From Morella rubra (lineage: Eukaryota; Streptophyta; Magnoliopsida; Fagales; Myricaceae): a DNA stretch of 64,000 nt. The notes below the pieces were generated by a model that saw nothing but the letters and a program-made list of their open reading frames with translations, was not told where the DNA came from and did not search any database. Shown piece after piece: positions 25,290 to 36,430 of the stretch. The translations under genes and the position numbers were made by a program. Position 1 is the first letter of the stretch, and every line of letters begins with the position of its first letter. The DNA is taken from NCBI GenBank assembly GCA_003952965.2, contig CM025850.1:15854058-15918057 (forward strand). Direction: 5' to 3'.

Positions 25290-26370
25290 TTTCTCCTACA
25301 GTGTCTTCATGATCGGTGATTGCCAATCACTCGGTTCTATTTCATCAACTGTGTGATTCTCGGACATCACTCCGGTAGATTGCATGACGCCTCGCTCTCT
25401 GAACATCCCCGCTGCTCTCGATACTTCAGTAGCTAATGTGTTAGCCCAGGCATTTTGATTGCGAGGAATGTGTTGGATTTCAAAGGCTTCAAAGCAATCC
25501 TTTACTTCTAAGGCACGTTTCAAATAGCCTACCATTCTTTCATCTCGGGCTTCAAAGATTCCAGTGACTTGTTCCTCCACTAATTGGGATTCTGTGTCTA
25601 CGTTGAGATGTTTTCCTCCTAAAATTTCCACTGTGAGTAATCTGGCTATGAGGACTTTGTACTCTACCTCGTTGTTTGTAGGAGAGTATTCTAGCTTGAT
25701 TCCAAATTCAACACGCTTTTCTTCTGGTATTTCGATAACTATCCCTACTCCGCCCGCTTCATGAGTAGATGACCCATCCACATAAAGTTGCCACTATTTC
25801 GGCTCAGGATCTTCTTCTTGACATACGAATGTGGTGAACTCAATGACGAAATCGGCTACTGTTTGTCCTTTGATGGCAGTTCGAGGTCGATATTCTATGT
25901 CAAATTCACCAAGTTCTAGCAAACCACTTGATCAATCTTCCCGATGCATCTGGCTTTCCCAAGGTTTGTCGTAACAGATGATCTGTCAAGACAATGATGG
26001 GATGAGCTTGGAAGTAAGGTCTTAGTTTCCTTGCCGAGGTAATGACAGCTAGCGCCAACTTATCGACGTCGGGATACCGAGGCTCGACTCTTTACAGGGC
26101 TTTGCTCACGTAATAAATGGGTCGTTGTACATCTCTTATGAGTGCTGTATTTATTGCAGCATCATAAATAGCGAGATAGAGGTAAAGTGTTTCTCCCGGT
26201 ATAGGGGAGCTGAGGAGCAGAGGGTTCACCAAGTGCTCTTTGAGTTCTTCAAAAGCCTTTTGACATTCCTCTGTCCATTTGAAGGCCTTCCGAAGCGTCT
26301 TGAAAAATGGAAAACAGTTATCAGTAGCTCAAGCAACAAATTTGTTAAGTGCTGCTATGCGCCCTGTGAG
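25290..26370 (-). mobile_element. Tat RNase H and RT connection region (fossil)
   Basis: 25296-25781 reads as a plant Ty3 RNase H (MDGSSTHEAGGVGIVI, EYSPTNNEVEYKVLIA, HIPRNQNAWANTLA), the archaeal-like second RNase H known from Tat elements. Upstream (25800-26370) is the RT-RNase H connection, with GRIAALNKFVA and WTEECQKAFEELK. It is broken. At about 26370 recognisable retroelement sequence stops at the G-rich island. Confidence 0.8.
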
Positions 26371-27200
26371 GCAGGGCAAGGGCGGGACAGGCGGGGGGGG
26401 CAGGCGAGGAGGGCCGGGGAGGGGCGGGGGGGCGGGAGGCCGCGCTGAGAGAGGGAAGGAAGCCCAGGAAGGGGGAAGACACTCCGGAACGGCACAGGGT
26501 GGGGGGAGCAAGACAGCGGGGAGGGTCGGAGGACGGCGAAGGCCGGGGCGGCAGGGAGGGGACGGGATGGCCCGATGCGCTGGCGGGGGAACCAGGAGAG
26601 CGGGCGGACGGAGACGGGCGGGACACGCCGAACGCGGTCGGAACATCAAGGGACGGAGGGCGGGAGACGGCGCCCGCGGCAGGCGGCAGGCCAGCAAAAG
26701 GATGGGACGGGAGGAGAAAAGGGGCCGGGAGGGGGGCGTGAAAGAAGGACAGGGCCGGGGCCGGGAGGGCATGTGGAGCGGGGGGGGAGCCGAGAGAAAG
26801 CCGCGAGGAACGGAGAAGGGGGGGGCCCAACAGGGCAAAGGGCGACAAGGGAAGCGAGGCGCGAAGAGGAGAGGCAGGCCGGGGGGGCAGGCCGGGGGGG
26901 GAAGGAGGGAAAGCCACAACATGGGCCAGGCGATGGCCGCCGGCACGGAGGGACCCACGGGTGCCAACCAGCGAGGAGGAAGAGGCGCAGAAGAAAGCGG
27001 GAGGGAGAAGGGGCTGCAGACGGCGGCGGGAGGGGCGGGACGCGCGGGGCGGGGGCAAAGCGGCGGGACGCGGGGAGAACCAGGTGGACGGCGGGACGCA
27101 GAGGACGGGGGAAGGGACACGAGAGGAGGCCGTGGCAAGGGGCGGGCAGGGCGACCAGGCGAAGACGGGGCACGGGGGGGAGGAAAAGGGCCGGAAGGGG
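26361..27200. other. Extremely G-rich, T-depleted island
   Basis: By hand count, 26401-27180 has 19 T in 780 bases, with G by far the commonest base and many runs of 6-8 G on the plus strand. It lies between the protease and RNase H regions, where reverse transcriptase is expected. The left edge is abrupt; the right side shades gradually into normal sequence up to about 27480. Lack of T removes stop codons, so long frames open on both strands (up to 517 codons). These are not genes: no domain, only Arg/Gly/Pro-rich low complexity. It may be a sequencing or gap-filling artefact. Confidence 0.85.
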
Positions 27201-27385
27201 GCTGGAATCCTGAGATAGATGAGCGCCAATCCTTATTGGAGGGGCCCAGGAGTTTCCAACGTGACGGATTGGGCTCAGAAGGTTCTACGATGTTCAGAGC
27301 CATGGTTTCTAGAGCCGGGATGGAAAGAAGGAGCAGGGGGGCTACTCGGGAGCGCCCGCTTGCCATTCCTGACTCGGAAATTTCA

Positions 27386-27793
27386 TCAACAAGGGTAAGG
27401 CGACACCACAGCGGGGAGGAGGGAGGCAAGGGGAACCCAACCGTAGGAAGGGGTGATAGGAAGAAGGCGCCCTCGAGGAATCAAGAACGGAACGGAGAGG
27501 GATGCTTCATGGGAAGCTTCGACCGTGAACGACAACGCTTTGATCCCAGACTGAACAACTTCATGGCCAATAAACCGGGGAGTCGGGTGCTTTCCGGGGG
27601 GGAGCGCTCTCTTCCGAGCTTCAGGGGATGCGGAGTAGCATACAAGATCAGCGGAGCTTCCGGTGTCGACGAGTATGCGCCGGATCTTGTAATTTCCTAT
27701 CATAGCGTCGATCACCAGGGCGTCGTCGTGCGGATATTCGATTCCTGCCATGCCTTTCGTTGTGAACGTAATAGGCTTTTCTTCCCTCAACAT
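27386..27793 (-). mobile_element. Tat aspartic protease (fossil)
   Basis: Minus-strand frame with DALVIDAMIGNYKIRRILVD followed by the active-site DTGSSADL, characteristic of retropepsin-like proteases of Tat elements. It belongs to the minus-strand element and is no longer part of a working polyprotein. Confidence 0.85.
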
Positions 27794-27832
27794 CGGACGT
27801 CGAGATTTGCTGTTTATTTTTGCGACAAGTAA

Positions 27833-28468
27833 TCACCTCATGTAGGTCTTTTTTGAAGATTTAGACAACCCTCCTGCTACGAGGCCTCCAAAAATGACCC
27901 TGATTTCTCCTATCGCTCTTGGTGGTGAGCACTGTTCTTCTGGTCTTTCTCTTTGTCGAGGAGCTTCATTGTCCCTACGATCCTCCCGAGGCATTCTCTC
28001 ATCCCTTCGGTAGGGCCTAAAATGTTGGTTCTCGAGGGTTCTTGGTTCTCTTCGGAATGGCTCACCCAATCTAGTCATAGTGAACTGCCGCAGGCGTCCT
28101 TGTTGAATTAAAACCTCTAGCTGTCTTTTCAAGTGTATACATTCATCTATGCCGTGACCATGATCATTGTGAAAGCTTCAGAATTTTCGGTCATCTCATT
28201 TGTTGGGGTTGGACCTCATTTTCAGGGGCCATCGTATCTTGGGATCGTTCCAGATTTCCATGAGAATTTTCCCTGGAGGCGTGTTGAGAGGTGTGAATTG
28301 CAATCTCGAGCGATCTGTTTGTGGCTCGGTTTGCGAATCCACCCTTCGTTCTCTTTCCATTGTGGAAAGCCTAGCTAGAGCGCCGGGCTACCCTCCTTGA
28401 GCTTTCACCGTCAGATTCTTTTTATGCTTTTTGTATGAATTCTTTGAAGGTTTTTGGAGGTTTCTTCC
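27833..28468 (-). mobile_element. Tat gag, downstream part (fossil)
   Basis: Arg/Pro/Glu-rich minus-strand frame (MKRQLEVLIQQGRLRQF) typical of the linker between gag and protease in Tat elements. The hAT element is inserted on its upstream side, and gag-like sequence resumes at 29964. Confidence 0.65.
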
Positions 28469-28476
28469 CTAGGGAG

Positions 28477-29955
28477 TAGGGCTGTTCAACCCCGGTGTAG
28501 GTGCTGGTTTTGGCCAAAACCAGCACCTACACCAGGTAGGCCAGTTTTTAAAATATTGGCCACCTACACCTACATCGTTATGGCAAAAACCGGCCTTTAG
28601 CAGTGGTGGTTCCCGGTTAACCTGCATTTAAAAATCACCTAAAAATTAATAATCAAATCAATAAAATGTCAACATGTATTTGCTGAAAATAAATAAGGAA
28701 AAGGATAATATGAGTGCTTGAGCTTAATTTGTTTTTACTCCATGTTTAGGCAAAGTACAAAAGCAACCAACCCATGGCTAACATGTTGTCTCCAACATTG
28801 TAATATCTGATGCCATCTAAAAATCCTACCCTCAGCAACTAATTAGGGTTCACCACATGAATTACTTTCTACAATTTGATGCCATCTAAAAATCCTACCC
28901 TCAGCTAGAATAAAACCCTCCGAAGAACAAAAATCAGAAGGGTATATTGAACAATAGAACAAGGAATCTGTAACCATCAACATACATATTAAAAATAGAG
29001 TTGTTCAGTTCGGTTTCAATTAACAACATATAAATGAAGAATCGCATTTGTCTAGGAAACAATCCAACACCAGATATTTTTCGCAAAACCCCATTCTCCA
29101 ACACCTTTTTAGCAAGTGAAGGTTCCAAATCACAAATAATTCAGGCAATGCCATTAAGGCTAGAACATAATAATATAACATATGAGTTCCCACCAATACC
29201 ATAAAAACAGACAAGAAAGAAAACTAGAATTTATTAGCAAACCCAAGTATTTGGGCGTAAGAGCAGAAGATGAAGAGTTGCACCTTGAGATTCAATGAAA
29301 ACAACCTCACTAATTAAAGCACAGAAATTTGTTCTTACGAGACCAAAATATGAAAAGCCATATCCAGATTAAAGAACTGAAAGTTTTAAAATGAGAGTAA
29401 TGTGGTTAGTGCTCAAATCTGCTCCTTTTATGTAAAAAATCAATCGGGAGATTGGAAGTTTAAGCAATTGTGTTTAGGGCAACTTCAATCTCAGATCAGA
29501 TCGGCAAAAATGCTGCACACACACCTCAAGCCCTAAAAATTAAAACCCTAAAAATTGCAAACAATTAGGGAAAATTTAATGTGGAGGAGGGGAGAAGATG
29601 AGAGTACTTGTGGTGGTTGGCGAAGGGAGGTGCGGCCGGTGATGTGGTCAGCGAGGGTGGCTGTGCCGCCAGTGCGCAGGAGAGGGAGGGGAGGGAGAGA
29701 GGGGGGTGACTGTCGCATAAATGGGAGGGAGGGGTGAGGGAAAACGACGTCGTTTTAGTAAAAAAAAAAAAAATTAAAAACCGGTTCCCGGTACTCGGGA
29801 ACCCGGTGCCGGGTAACCCGGGAACCGGGAATACCACCGGGTTTTTCAAAAAATAGCAAACCTGCACCGGCACCGGTGAGGCCGGGTAGCGGCATCCTGG
29901 TATCGGTGTAGGTGCCGGTGCTACCGGATTTTTCTGGTGGCACTGAACAGCCCTA
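28477..29955. mobile_element. Non-autonomous hAT transposon with intact TIRs and TSD
   Basis: 1479 bp with terminal inverted repeats TAGGGCTGTTCA (28477) and TGAACAGCCCTA (ending 29955), flanked by a perfect 8-bp duplication CTAGGGAG (28469-28476 and 29956-29963). This is the diagnostic hAT pattern. Both subterminal regions are rich in GGTGTAGGTGCCGGT-like repeats. The interior shows no hAT transposase, so it must depend on transposase from elsewhere. It sits in the Tat gag region, so it is younger than that element. Confidence 0.92.
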
Positions 29956-29963
29956 CTAGGGAG

Positions 29964-30207
29964 AACGAAAACTTTCCATCAGCTAAGCCGACTACTATGG
30001 CAGTGAGCACCACTTTATCTTCCGGATCTTGCACGTTGAGTTTTTCCTGATTGAAGCGTGCCACATAATCTCGCAGACTTTCACCTTCTTTCTGCCGGGT
30101 GGAAAGGAGATGAATAGCTGGTTTTTTCTGCTTTTTGCTTGCTATGAAGTGGCTAATGAAGATTTTGCTATGACGTCGAGAGACTTATCCAATCATAAAT
30201 GCCTTAA
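29964..30207 (-). mobile_element. Tat gag, upstream remnant (fossil)
   Basis: Continuation of gag on the far side of the hAT element. Minus-strand text corresponds to the usual retrotransposon gag core (YVARFNQEKLNVQDPEDK-like). It ends at the MITE at 30208. No 5' LTR is seen. Confidence 0.6.
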
Positions 30208-30535
30208 GTGATGTTTGGTAAATAAAAAAAACTTTCATATTTCAAACTTTTAAGAGAAAATTTTGAGAGGTTGATTGTTACGGTTTGTTAAGAATGTTTG
30301 ACTGTGGAGATTTTTATTGGAGTTTGTAAAAAAATGTAGACATAGATAATTTGCTGAAATTTTTATATAAAAAAGTATTGGAGTTTGTAAGAAAAAAAGG
30401 ATAAAGAAGATTTGATGTGTTTTTTTCTTTTAAAAAAAATTAGAGTTTATGTTAAAAAAAGTATTGAAATTTGTATGAAAAATTTGATACTTTGTTGTTT
30501 GGTCATATTTTTTTTTTTACTTTATCAAACATCAC
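30208..30535. mobile_element. AT-rich MITE
   Basis: 328 bp with inverted ends GTGATGTTTGGTAAA and TTTATCAAACATCAC and a very AT-rich interior. No coding capacity. A clear target duplication was not found, so the superfamily is left open. Confidence 0.7.
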
Positions 30536-30565
30536 AAGCTAGTTTTATGGGTCATTGATGGTGTT

Positions 30566-30911
30566 CTAGGGGATGTTTGCAAACGAAACATTTGGCCAAA
30601 ATCACTCTCAATTTAAAATTTCGGTTAGTAAACACAGCTATCTCAAAAATTTGGTCAAGAAAATAATAATAAATAACTTTGAATTAATCTTTCTTTCCAA
30701 TCAAATCATCTATGTCCAATACAATTATGAACATAAAAATTGTATCAAATCATCTCTCTTTTTACTTTTTCATCAACTCTTATAAAATTTTACCTTCTCT
30801 TTTCTATTTTTTTTATTACTTTCTCTCAAAATCCAATAAAACTCTAATCCATCTTAATTTTTACAACATTCTCAAAATTACATAAAATTTGGTTTGCAAA
30901 CATGACCCTAG
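30566..30911. mobile_element. MITE, hAT-like ends
   Basis: About 346 bp with inverted ends CTAGGGGATGTTTGCAAAC and GTTTGCAAACATGACCCTAG. AT-rich, non-coding. The TAGGG...TGTTTGCAAAC terminus suggests hAT-like ancestry; a target duplication was not convincing. Confidence 0.65.
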
Positions 30912-31294
30912 ATTCCCTAGGAAATAAATAAGCCAATGGAAAGGTGAAAATATTAATGTATATAGATTGAGACAAAAATGGACATGAAAATTTAATTGAT
31001 TGGATGTCTATTCTAAACCAAAAAGGAAAAAAAAAACTCTTAGAATTTGCTAGAGAAGCCATTAGTGATCTTCAGATTATCCACAATAATGGGCAAAGTG
31101 CTCTGAATCGTAACTTGAGTGGTTGTCAACATTAATGAGCACATATACATTTTCGTGTATAGAGTATTTACCATAGAATATACCGAATAATTAGACTAGT
31201 TTGAATCTATCATAGCCCATTCCATTATAAAAATGTTGTTTTGCTGTCGATATATATGCTCCTGACACCATTTTGATCAATAAATAGGTTAAAC

Positions 31295-34200
31295 ATGGAA
31301 ACAAAGCCTGGCTTGTATCCGGCTGTTTTTGAAGTTCTTGACAAATGTAATTATCTGGATTGGAGGGCTTAGATGAAGACCTACTTGATAGCTCAAGATC
31401 TTTGGGGAGTAATTGAAGGAATGGAAGAAACTCCTGACCAAGAAAAGAACAATGTTGCTTTTAATGCTTGGAGTAAAAAGAATTCCATGGCGTTACATGT
31501 GATCCAAATTTCATGCGGACCCAATTTATTTTCTGTCATCATCAGGGAGATTAGTTTGGCAAAAATTGCTTGGAACACTTTGGCAAAGAAATATACCATG
31601 CTCAAAACTACTTACTCAGGTTTTCTCTTGTCAACTTACCTCCCTCTCGCTCAGATCCTAAAATACATTTAAGAAATAAGAAAAAAAAAAAAAAGATAGA
31701 GAGAGAGTACTTAGAGAAAACAACTCATTTTACCCTAAGGATTGATACGTGTGTGCAAGCTTTTCCAAAAAATTATGATTAATACGAAAGCCCTTGTCAT
31801 TATAAGTAAGTTAACAACGCTTTGTATTGCTCTGGATTGTATAGACAAGAACAAACTTAAATTTATAGGCAAAAGATGCTTCCCAAAATTTTTCTGGCTA
31901 ACCAATGATCATTTTTTGCATTTCAAGTTTTATTAATAGATGAGAATGAAAAAAATTTAGACCAAAGTGTCTAATATAAAGTTGTTACATTCTCTAAATT
32001 TTCTTTTCCAAATTTGACATAAACACTTAGTCTACTCTCATTCATTAAATGAGGTGGCGCGTTTCTATTTTACTTTTTCTAATAACAGGTTTCTTTCTAA
32101 AAACATAAACATTCCGTCTACTCTTCTTCATAATTAAATGAAGTGACGCATTCTATTTTACCTTTCTAATAGCACGTTTCTTTCTTTTAGATTTGGAAAA
32201 GGAAATTTAGACCACCCATTGTATAATAGCTTTAGATTACTGGAACCTTTGATCTGAATCTTTTTCCAATAACTACTTAAAAGCCATTTTAGGCAGATCT
32301 AAAAGTACTTGTTTTGACATACTTGCATCCTTCTTTTGGGTAGTTATTATAACGTGGCATCTACTACCACAAGAAAGACCATCGAGTAGGTTATATGCAT
32401 GTCGGATTAATTATGGTACCATTTCATAGCAACTCTATGAAAACAAGAAATCCTTGGCTGCAGGTACGGACAACAATCGGAATGACAGCTACGTTGAGTA
32501 CGAGGACTTGTACAAGGCTGTTCGAGGAGGTGACTGGAATGCGGCAAAAGAGTTTCTTGAGCGCCGTCCCGATGCTTTGAATGCAAAAATCACCACTTTG
32601 GGCAAAATGGCTCTCCACATTGCTGTTGTTGCTGGACAGGAACGTATAGGAGAGAAGTTGGTGGAGCGAATGTCAAGAGAAGACTTGGAAATTCTCGATA
32701 ACTTCGGTGACACAGCTCTAAACGAGGCAGCCGTACGTGGAGAGTACAGATTGGTAAAGTGTATGCTGAGAAAGAACGAGAGCTTGGTCAGCATCGGATC
32801 TTCAACTCAAACCATACCACTCGTGAAGGCCATTTCTTATGGGCAAATAGAAACGGCTCGGTGTTTGTATTCTGTCACGCCCCTGGAAGATCTAATGCCA
32901 GAAAAAGATCATAATGGTGCTACCCTTCTTAGCAACGCTATATACACGAGAAATTTGGGTAAGAACTCCTTCTCTAATTGCCTCTTCATTTTTGAATTGC
33001 CCTCTTGTTAAATCGGTTTTTCTGTATATCCTTTGTAACAGATATTGCCTTACATTTGGTAAAGCGCTGCCCACGATTGGCACTCTCTCTTGGTAAGGAT
33101 GGCAACTCCACATTGTTGGCATTGGCTTCTACGCCGAATGCATTTCCAAGTGGAAATCCACTTGTGTTTTGGAAACAAGGGATCTACAACTACTGTGAGT
33201 ATATACTATCTCTCTTCTCTTGCTTTGATTAAGTGGTCTGCAGCTTCAATGCCCATGTTCCCCATTAGCATAGCGTACCAGTTTACGACATGAAACTTTT
33301 TGTAGCGAAATTAGAAAAAGGTTGTCTCTATTTGGTCCATTGGCTTTGACCCCTCTGAATAAATTGTCCTTGAGTTAGAGGTCATTACTACCCAATGGAT
33401 TATTAACATCCATTTCCCTTAATTTTTATTTGGCTCGAAGGTATAGAGATTCAACTCACGGCTCGTTCCACCAATGAAATTAATGGTTGGAACATTTCAA
33501 ACGTAGAAAACCAGCAAAAAAATCAAGAAAGAACTATCATATCAGGTATGATTTTGCCTAATCTCACTTTTCCTAATTTTTTGCAGGTAAAATTAAGAAT
33601 TGTATTTTGGCCATGCAACTTCTTTTTTTCTCGTCATTGTTGCTTATATAATAACATCAATCCTAATTTTCACCATTAATAATATCTTATTAAAATACCA
33701 TAATCAAATAAATATAATCTAATACGTCAAGTTCTATTTGGGGCATTTTATCGAACACTTCATGTTCAACACAAAAATACATTTTTTTTCATACCATCCA
33801 AAATTTCAAATACGCATAAAATTACATTATGCATCATAATCACAAATCTCGATAGACTCACCATTTTCGAGCTATCAAACATGCATTTTCACGTACACTT
33901 AATATCACAAACATTCACAATACAAAATATTATGTTTGGGATAATTTAACAAAAAAAAATGGGGTTAACAAAATCTCTGCAGTATTTCCCGATTATTTTC
34001 CTCCTTTTCCCTTCTCATTTTCTTTCCCTTGTTTTCTCTCCACTCCTCTTTCTCTTTTCTTTCCTCTCGACTTTCCGCTCCCAGTTACTGTTCTTATTTA
34101 TCTAATAAGATAATATTTCTTTCTCATGTGTATATATATGTGTCCAAATTTTGTCTCTCTTTGCAGTGCCAGCTCAACTGCGCCATGTCGTTTCAAAAGT

Positions 34201-35886
34201 CAACTTTTTGGGTATACTACATCTGCTCAATCAATTTCATCCAAGAATTAGTTTTTGAAGTCGTTTTCCCTTATAAAACTGAGAAATTGATCTATAACTT
34301 CATCTTGTAAATTGAGATTTTTCGATCATTGATGAAGGTATCAAGCATTTATATGAAATGAAGTTGATCCACATCCAATCCAAAGAACTTCTTCATCGAA
34401 TGTGTGAGGGACTATCAAATTTAACTATTCAACAATGGCAAGAAAGCTTCCTTAATGATACCATCATCAGAGCTATCAAGAATGGAATCTTTGAGATTGT
34501 TTATGGAATGCTAAAGGCAGATCCAGAGCTTGAGTGGACCACGGATCAAAAATCAAGACGCATATTTTCTATTGTTGTCCTACACCGTCAAGCTAAAATC
34601 TTTTGCCTTTTATATGGACTTATTACAAAGAACTCATACATGTCATCAAGATGAAGATGGCAATGGCATGCTACATATGGCAGGGATGTTCACAGATTCC
34701 AATATGCTTAACCATATCTCAGGTGCAGCTTTGCAAATGCAAAGAGAACTACAATGGTTTAAGGTCATTTCTCTCACTTTTGTCTTTCTATGGTCTATTC
34801 TCATATCTTTTGTTTGCTTTCATGCCTAATATGAGAAAGCTATATGACAAGACTAGAAACAACCATCAAACTATGTTGGCAAACATTAGCTTTGTATGTT
34901 CTAGTTTTGCTCTAGTTTTGTTTAGTTCTCTTTTCCTGGCAGCATCTCTATCTCTTCCTTCTTCTCCATTGAAGATCCTTCAAATCGCATGATGTGAATC
35001 TAGATCAGTACATTGTTGGTTTCACAATTTCTCATTAATAAGAATAACCATATATAGCTGGAATCAATTTATAACTACTTCATTACTTGAGAAAACTTGA
35101 ATATCTATAATTACTTCCAAAGTCATTTATGGTTTTATATTTTATTTGAAATTATCTCTATGAGTGGGGTAAGGACTAGTTTTGGATCAATTCAATAATT
35201 ATTTTGTATCCTTTTTAAATTCTCATACTTACTGGATAATGTGTCTTTCTAATTTTTTTTTTAAAACAAAATTGTAGGAAATAGAGAGTATTGTTCATCC
35301 CAAGGCTAAAGAAGCTATAAATAAGGATGGTATGACTCCTCGCCAATTGTTCACAAAGACTCACAAGAACTTGAGGAAAGAGGGAGAGCAATGGATGAAA
35401 GATGCAACAACGTCTTGTACAGTAGTAGGCGCTCTTATTATAACCATCATGTTTGCTGCAACATTTACCATCCCAGGTGGCAATAAGCAAAATACAGGCT
35501 TGCCAATGTTTTTAAATAGAAAATGGTTCACGCTCTTCATATTATCTGATGCCCTATCTCTCTTTTCTTCCACGACTTTAGTATTGATGTTTCTGGGAAT
35601 CCTTACATCACGTTATGCAGAAGATGATTTCCTTGTGACTTTGCCAAGGAAGATGATTATAGGCTTTTCTACCCTCTTCTTCTCTATTGCAACCATGATG
35701 ATCGCTTTTTGTGCAGCTCTTTCAATTATGCTCAATGGACAATATTGGATTGTTATTCTTATAATTTGCTTGGCTAGTGTTCCAGTCACTCTCTTCATAG
35801 TATCTCAGTTTCGCCTTCTTCTTGAGATAGCTATTTCTACTTACAGAGCAAACATCTTCAATAAGAAAATGAAGCCTCTGTTTTAA
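31295..35886 (+). pseudogene. Ankyrin-repeat/PGG-domain membrane protein gene with DUF4219-type first exon (ITN1/ACD6-like), probably disrupted
   Basis: Seven exons with GT-AG borders and matching phases: 31295-31619, 32464-32958, 33042-33194, 33441-33545, 34167-34211, 34338-34763, 35278-35886. Exon 1 encodes a DUF4219/UBN2-like gag-type segment (LYPAVFEVLDKCNYLDW) known at the N-terminus of several plant ankyrin/PGG proteins. Exons 2-3 carry ankyrin repeats (ALHIAVVAGQ, DTALNEAAVRGEYRLVKCML). Exon 6 has the family's LIHIQSKELLHRMCE segment. Exon 7 has the PGG domain (CTVVGALIITIMFAATFTIP, then GGN) with about four membrane helices. Relatives act in salt or defence signalling at membranes. 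Exon 1 is not open end to end, and the frame changes in exon 6 near 34645 (426 nt where phase requires 425 or 428), so I call it a pseudogene unless these are sequence errors. A MITE lies in intron 1. Confidence 0.8.
31950..32245. mobile_element. MITE in intron 1 of the ankyrin/PGG gene
   Basis: Imperfect inverted ends: CTCTAAATTTTCTTTTCCAAA (from about 31993) against the complement of GATTTGGAAAAGGAAATTTAG (about 32190-32210). Between them are two related units of about 65 bp (CATTAAATGAGGTGGCGC... and AATTAAATGAAGTGACGC...). Non-coding; exact ends uncertain. Confidence 0.5.
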
Positions 35887-36430
35887 CTTGTTGATTGTGG
35901 TTTAGAACATGAAATGTCTTATTAATGAATGGTGTACAGGTTATAATTATTTTTCCTTTATATTAATTCTTATTGGATAGCAGACAAATAAATTGTCAAC
36001 TAACTTATTTTGCATATTTTGGAATCCATATGATTTTGGACCAATAATCACTTAATTAAAAAAAATTGTGTTTTACATAATTTACTTCGATAAATAGATT
36101 AAAATATTAATTAGATAAATGGCCTTCCTATATAGGTTAATTCTAACTCATATTTACCAAAAAAAACAAACCTAACACATAAAAAAACAAAACAATTTTT
36201 ATTAACTTATGAGTTTAAATTAGTAGAAACCTTTCTAAATTGAAGTAAAACAATATTTTATTACATTCACATGAAAGGATGTAAAATTTAAGACCTTCAG
36301 AAAATTAAATTTATTCAATTCACTAATGGAAAAACAAAAGAGTACATTAGACAATTTGGATCTAATTGAAGCTAGGTGTACAATTACAAAATGGGCTCCT
36401 AAATTATTGTACCACCAAAAGATGCACAAC
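35887..36430. other. Intergenic, no gene
   Basis: AT-rich 3' flank of the ankyrin/PGG gene running to the CACTA terminus. Nothing recognisable beyond probable polyadenylation sequence. Confidence 0.5.

Larger units (their letters stand above)
18609..30207 (-). mobile_element. Tat-lineage Ty3/Gypsy element, body (broken)
   Basis: Minus-strand element read from right to left: gag, aspartic protease, RNase H, integrase, then a long 3' region holding a minisatellite and an antisense accessory gene. This order and the antisense gene are typical of the Tat lineage (compare maize Grande with gene23). It is old and clearly broken, with many breaks. It is interrupted by a hAT element and a solo Copia LTR. 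The 5' end including the 5' LTR is absent near 30.2 kb. Confidence 0.8.

Noticed and set aside
26279-27832. A 517-codon plus-strand frame and 366- and 294-codon minus-strand frames
   Set aside because: Created by lack of T, and hence of stop codons, in the G-rich island. The translations are Arg/Gly/Pro low complexity with no domain, and all frames are open at once.
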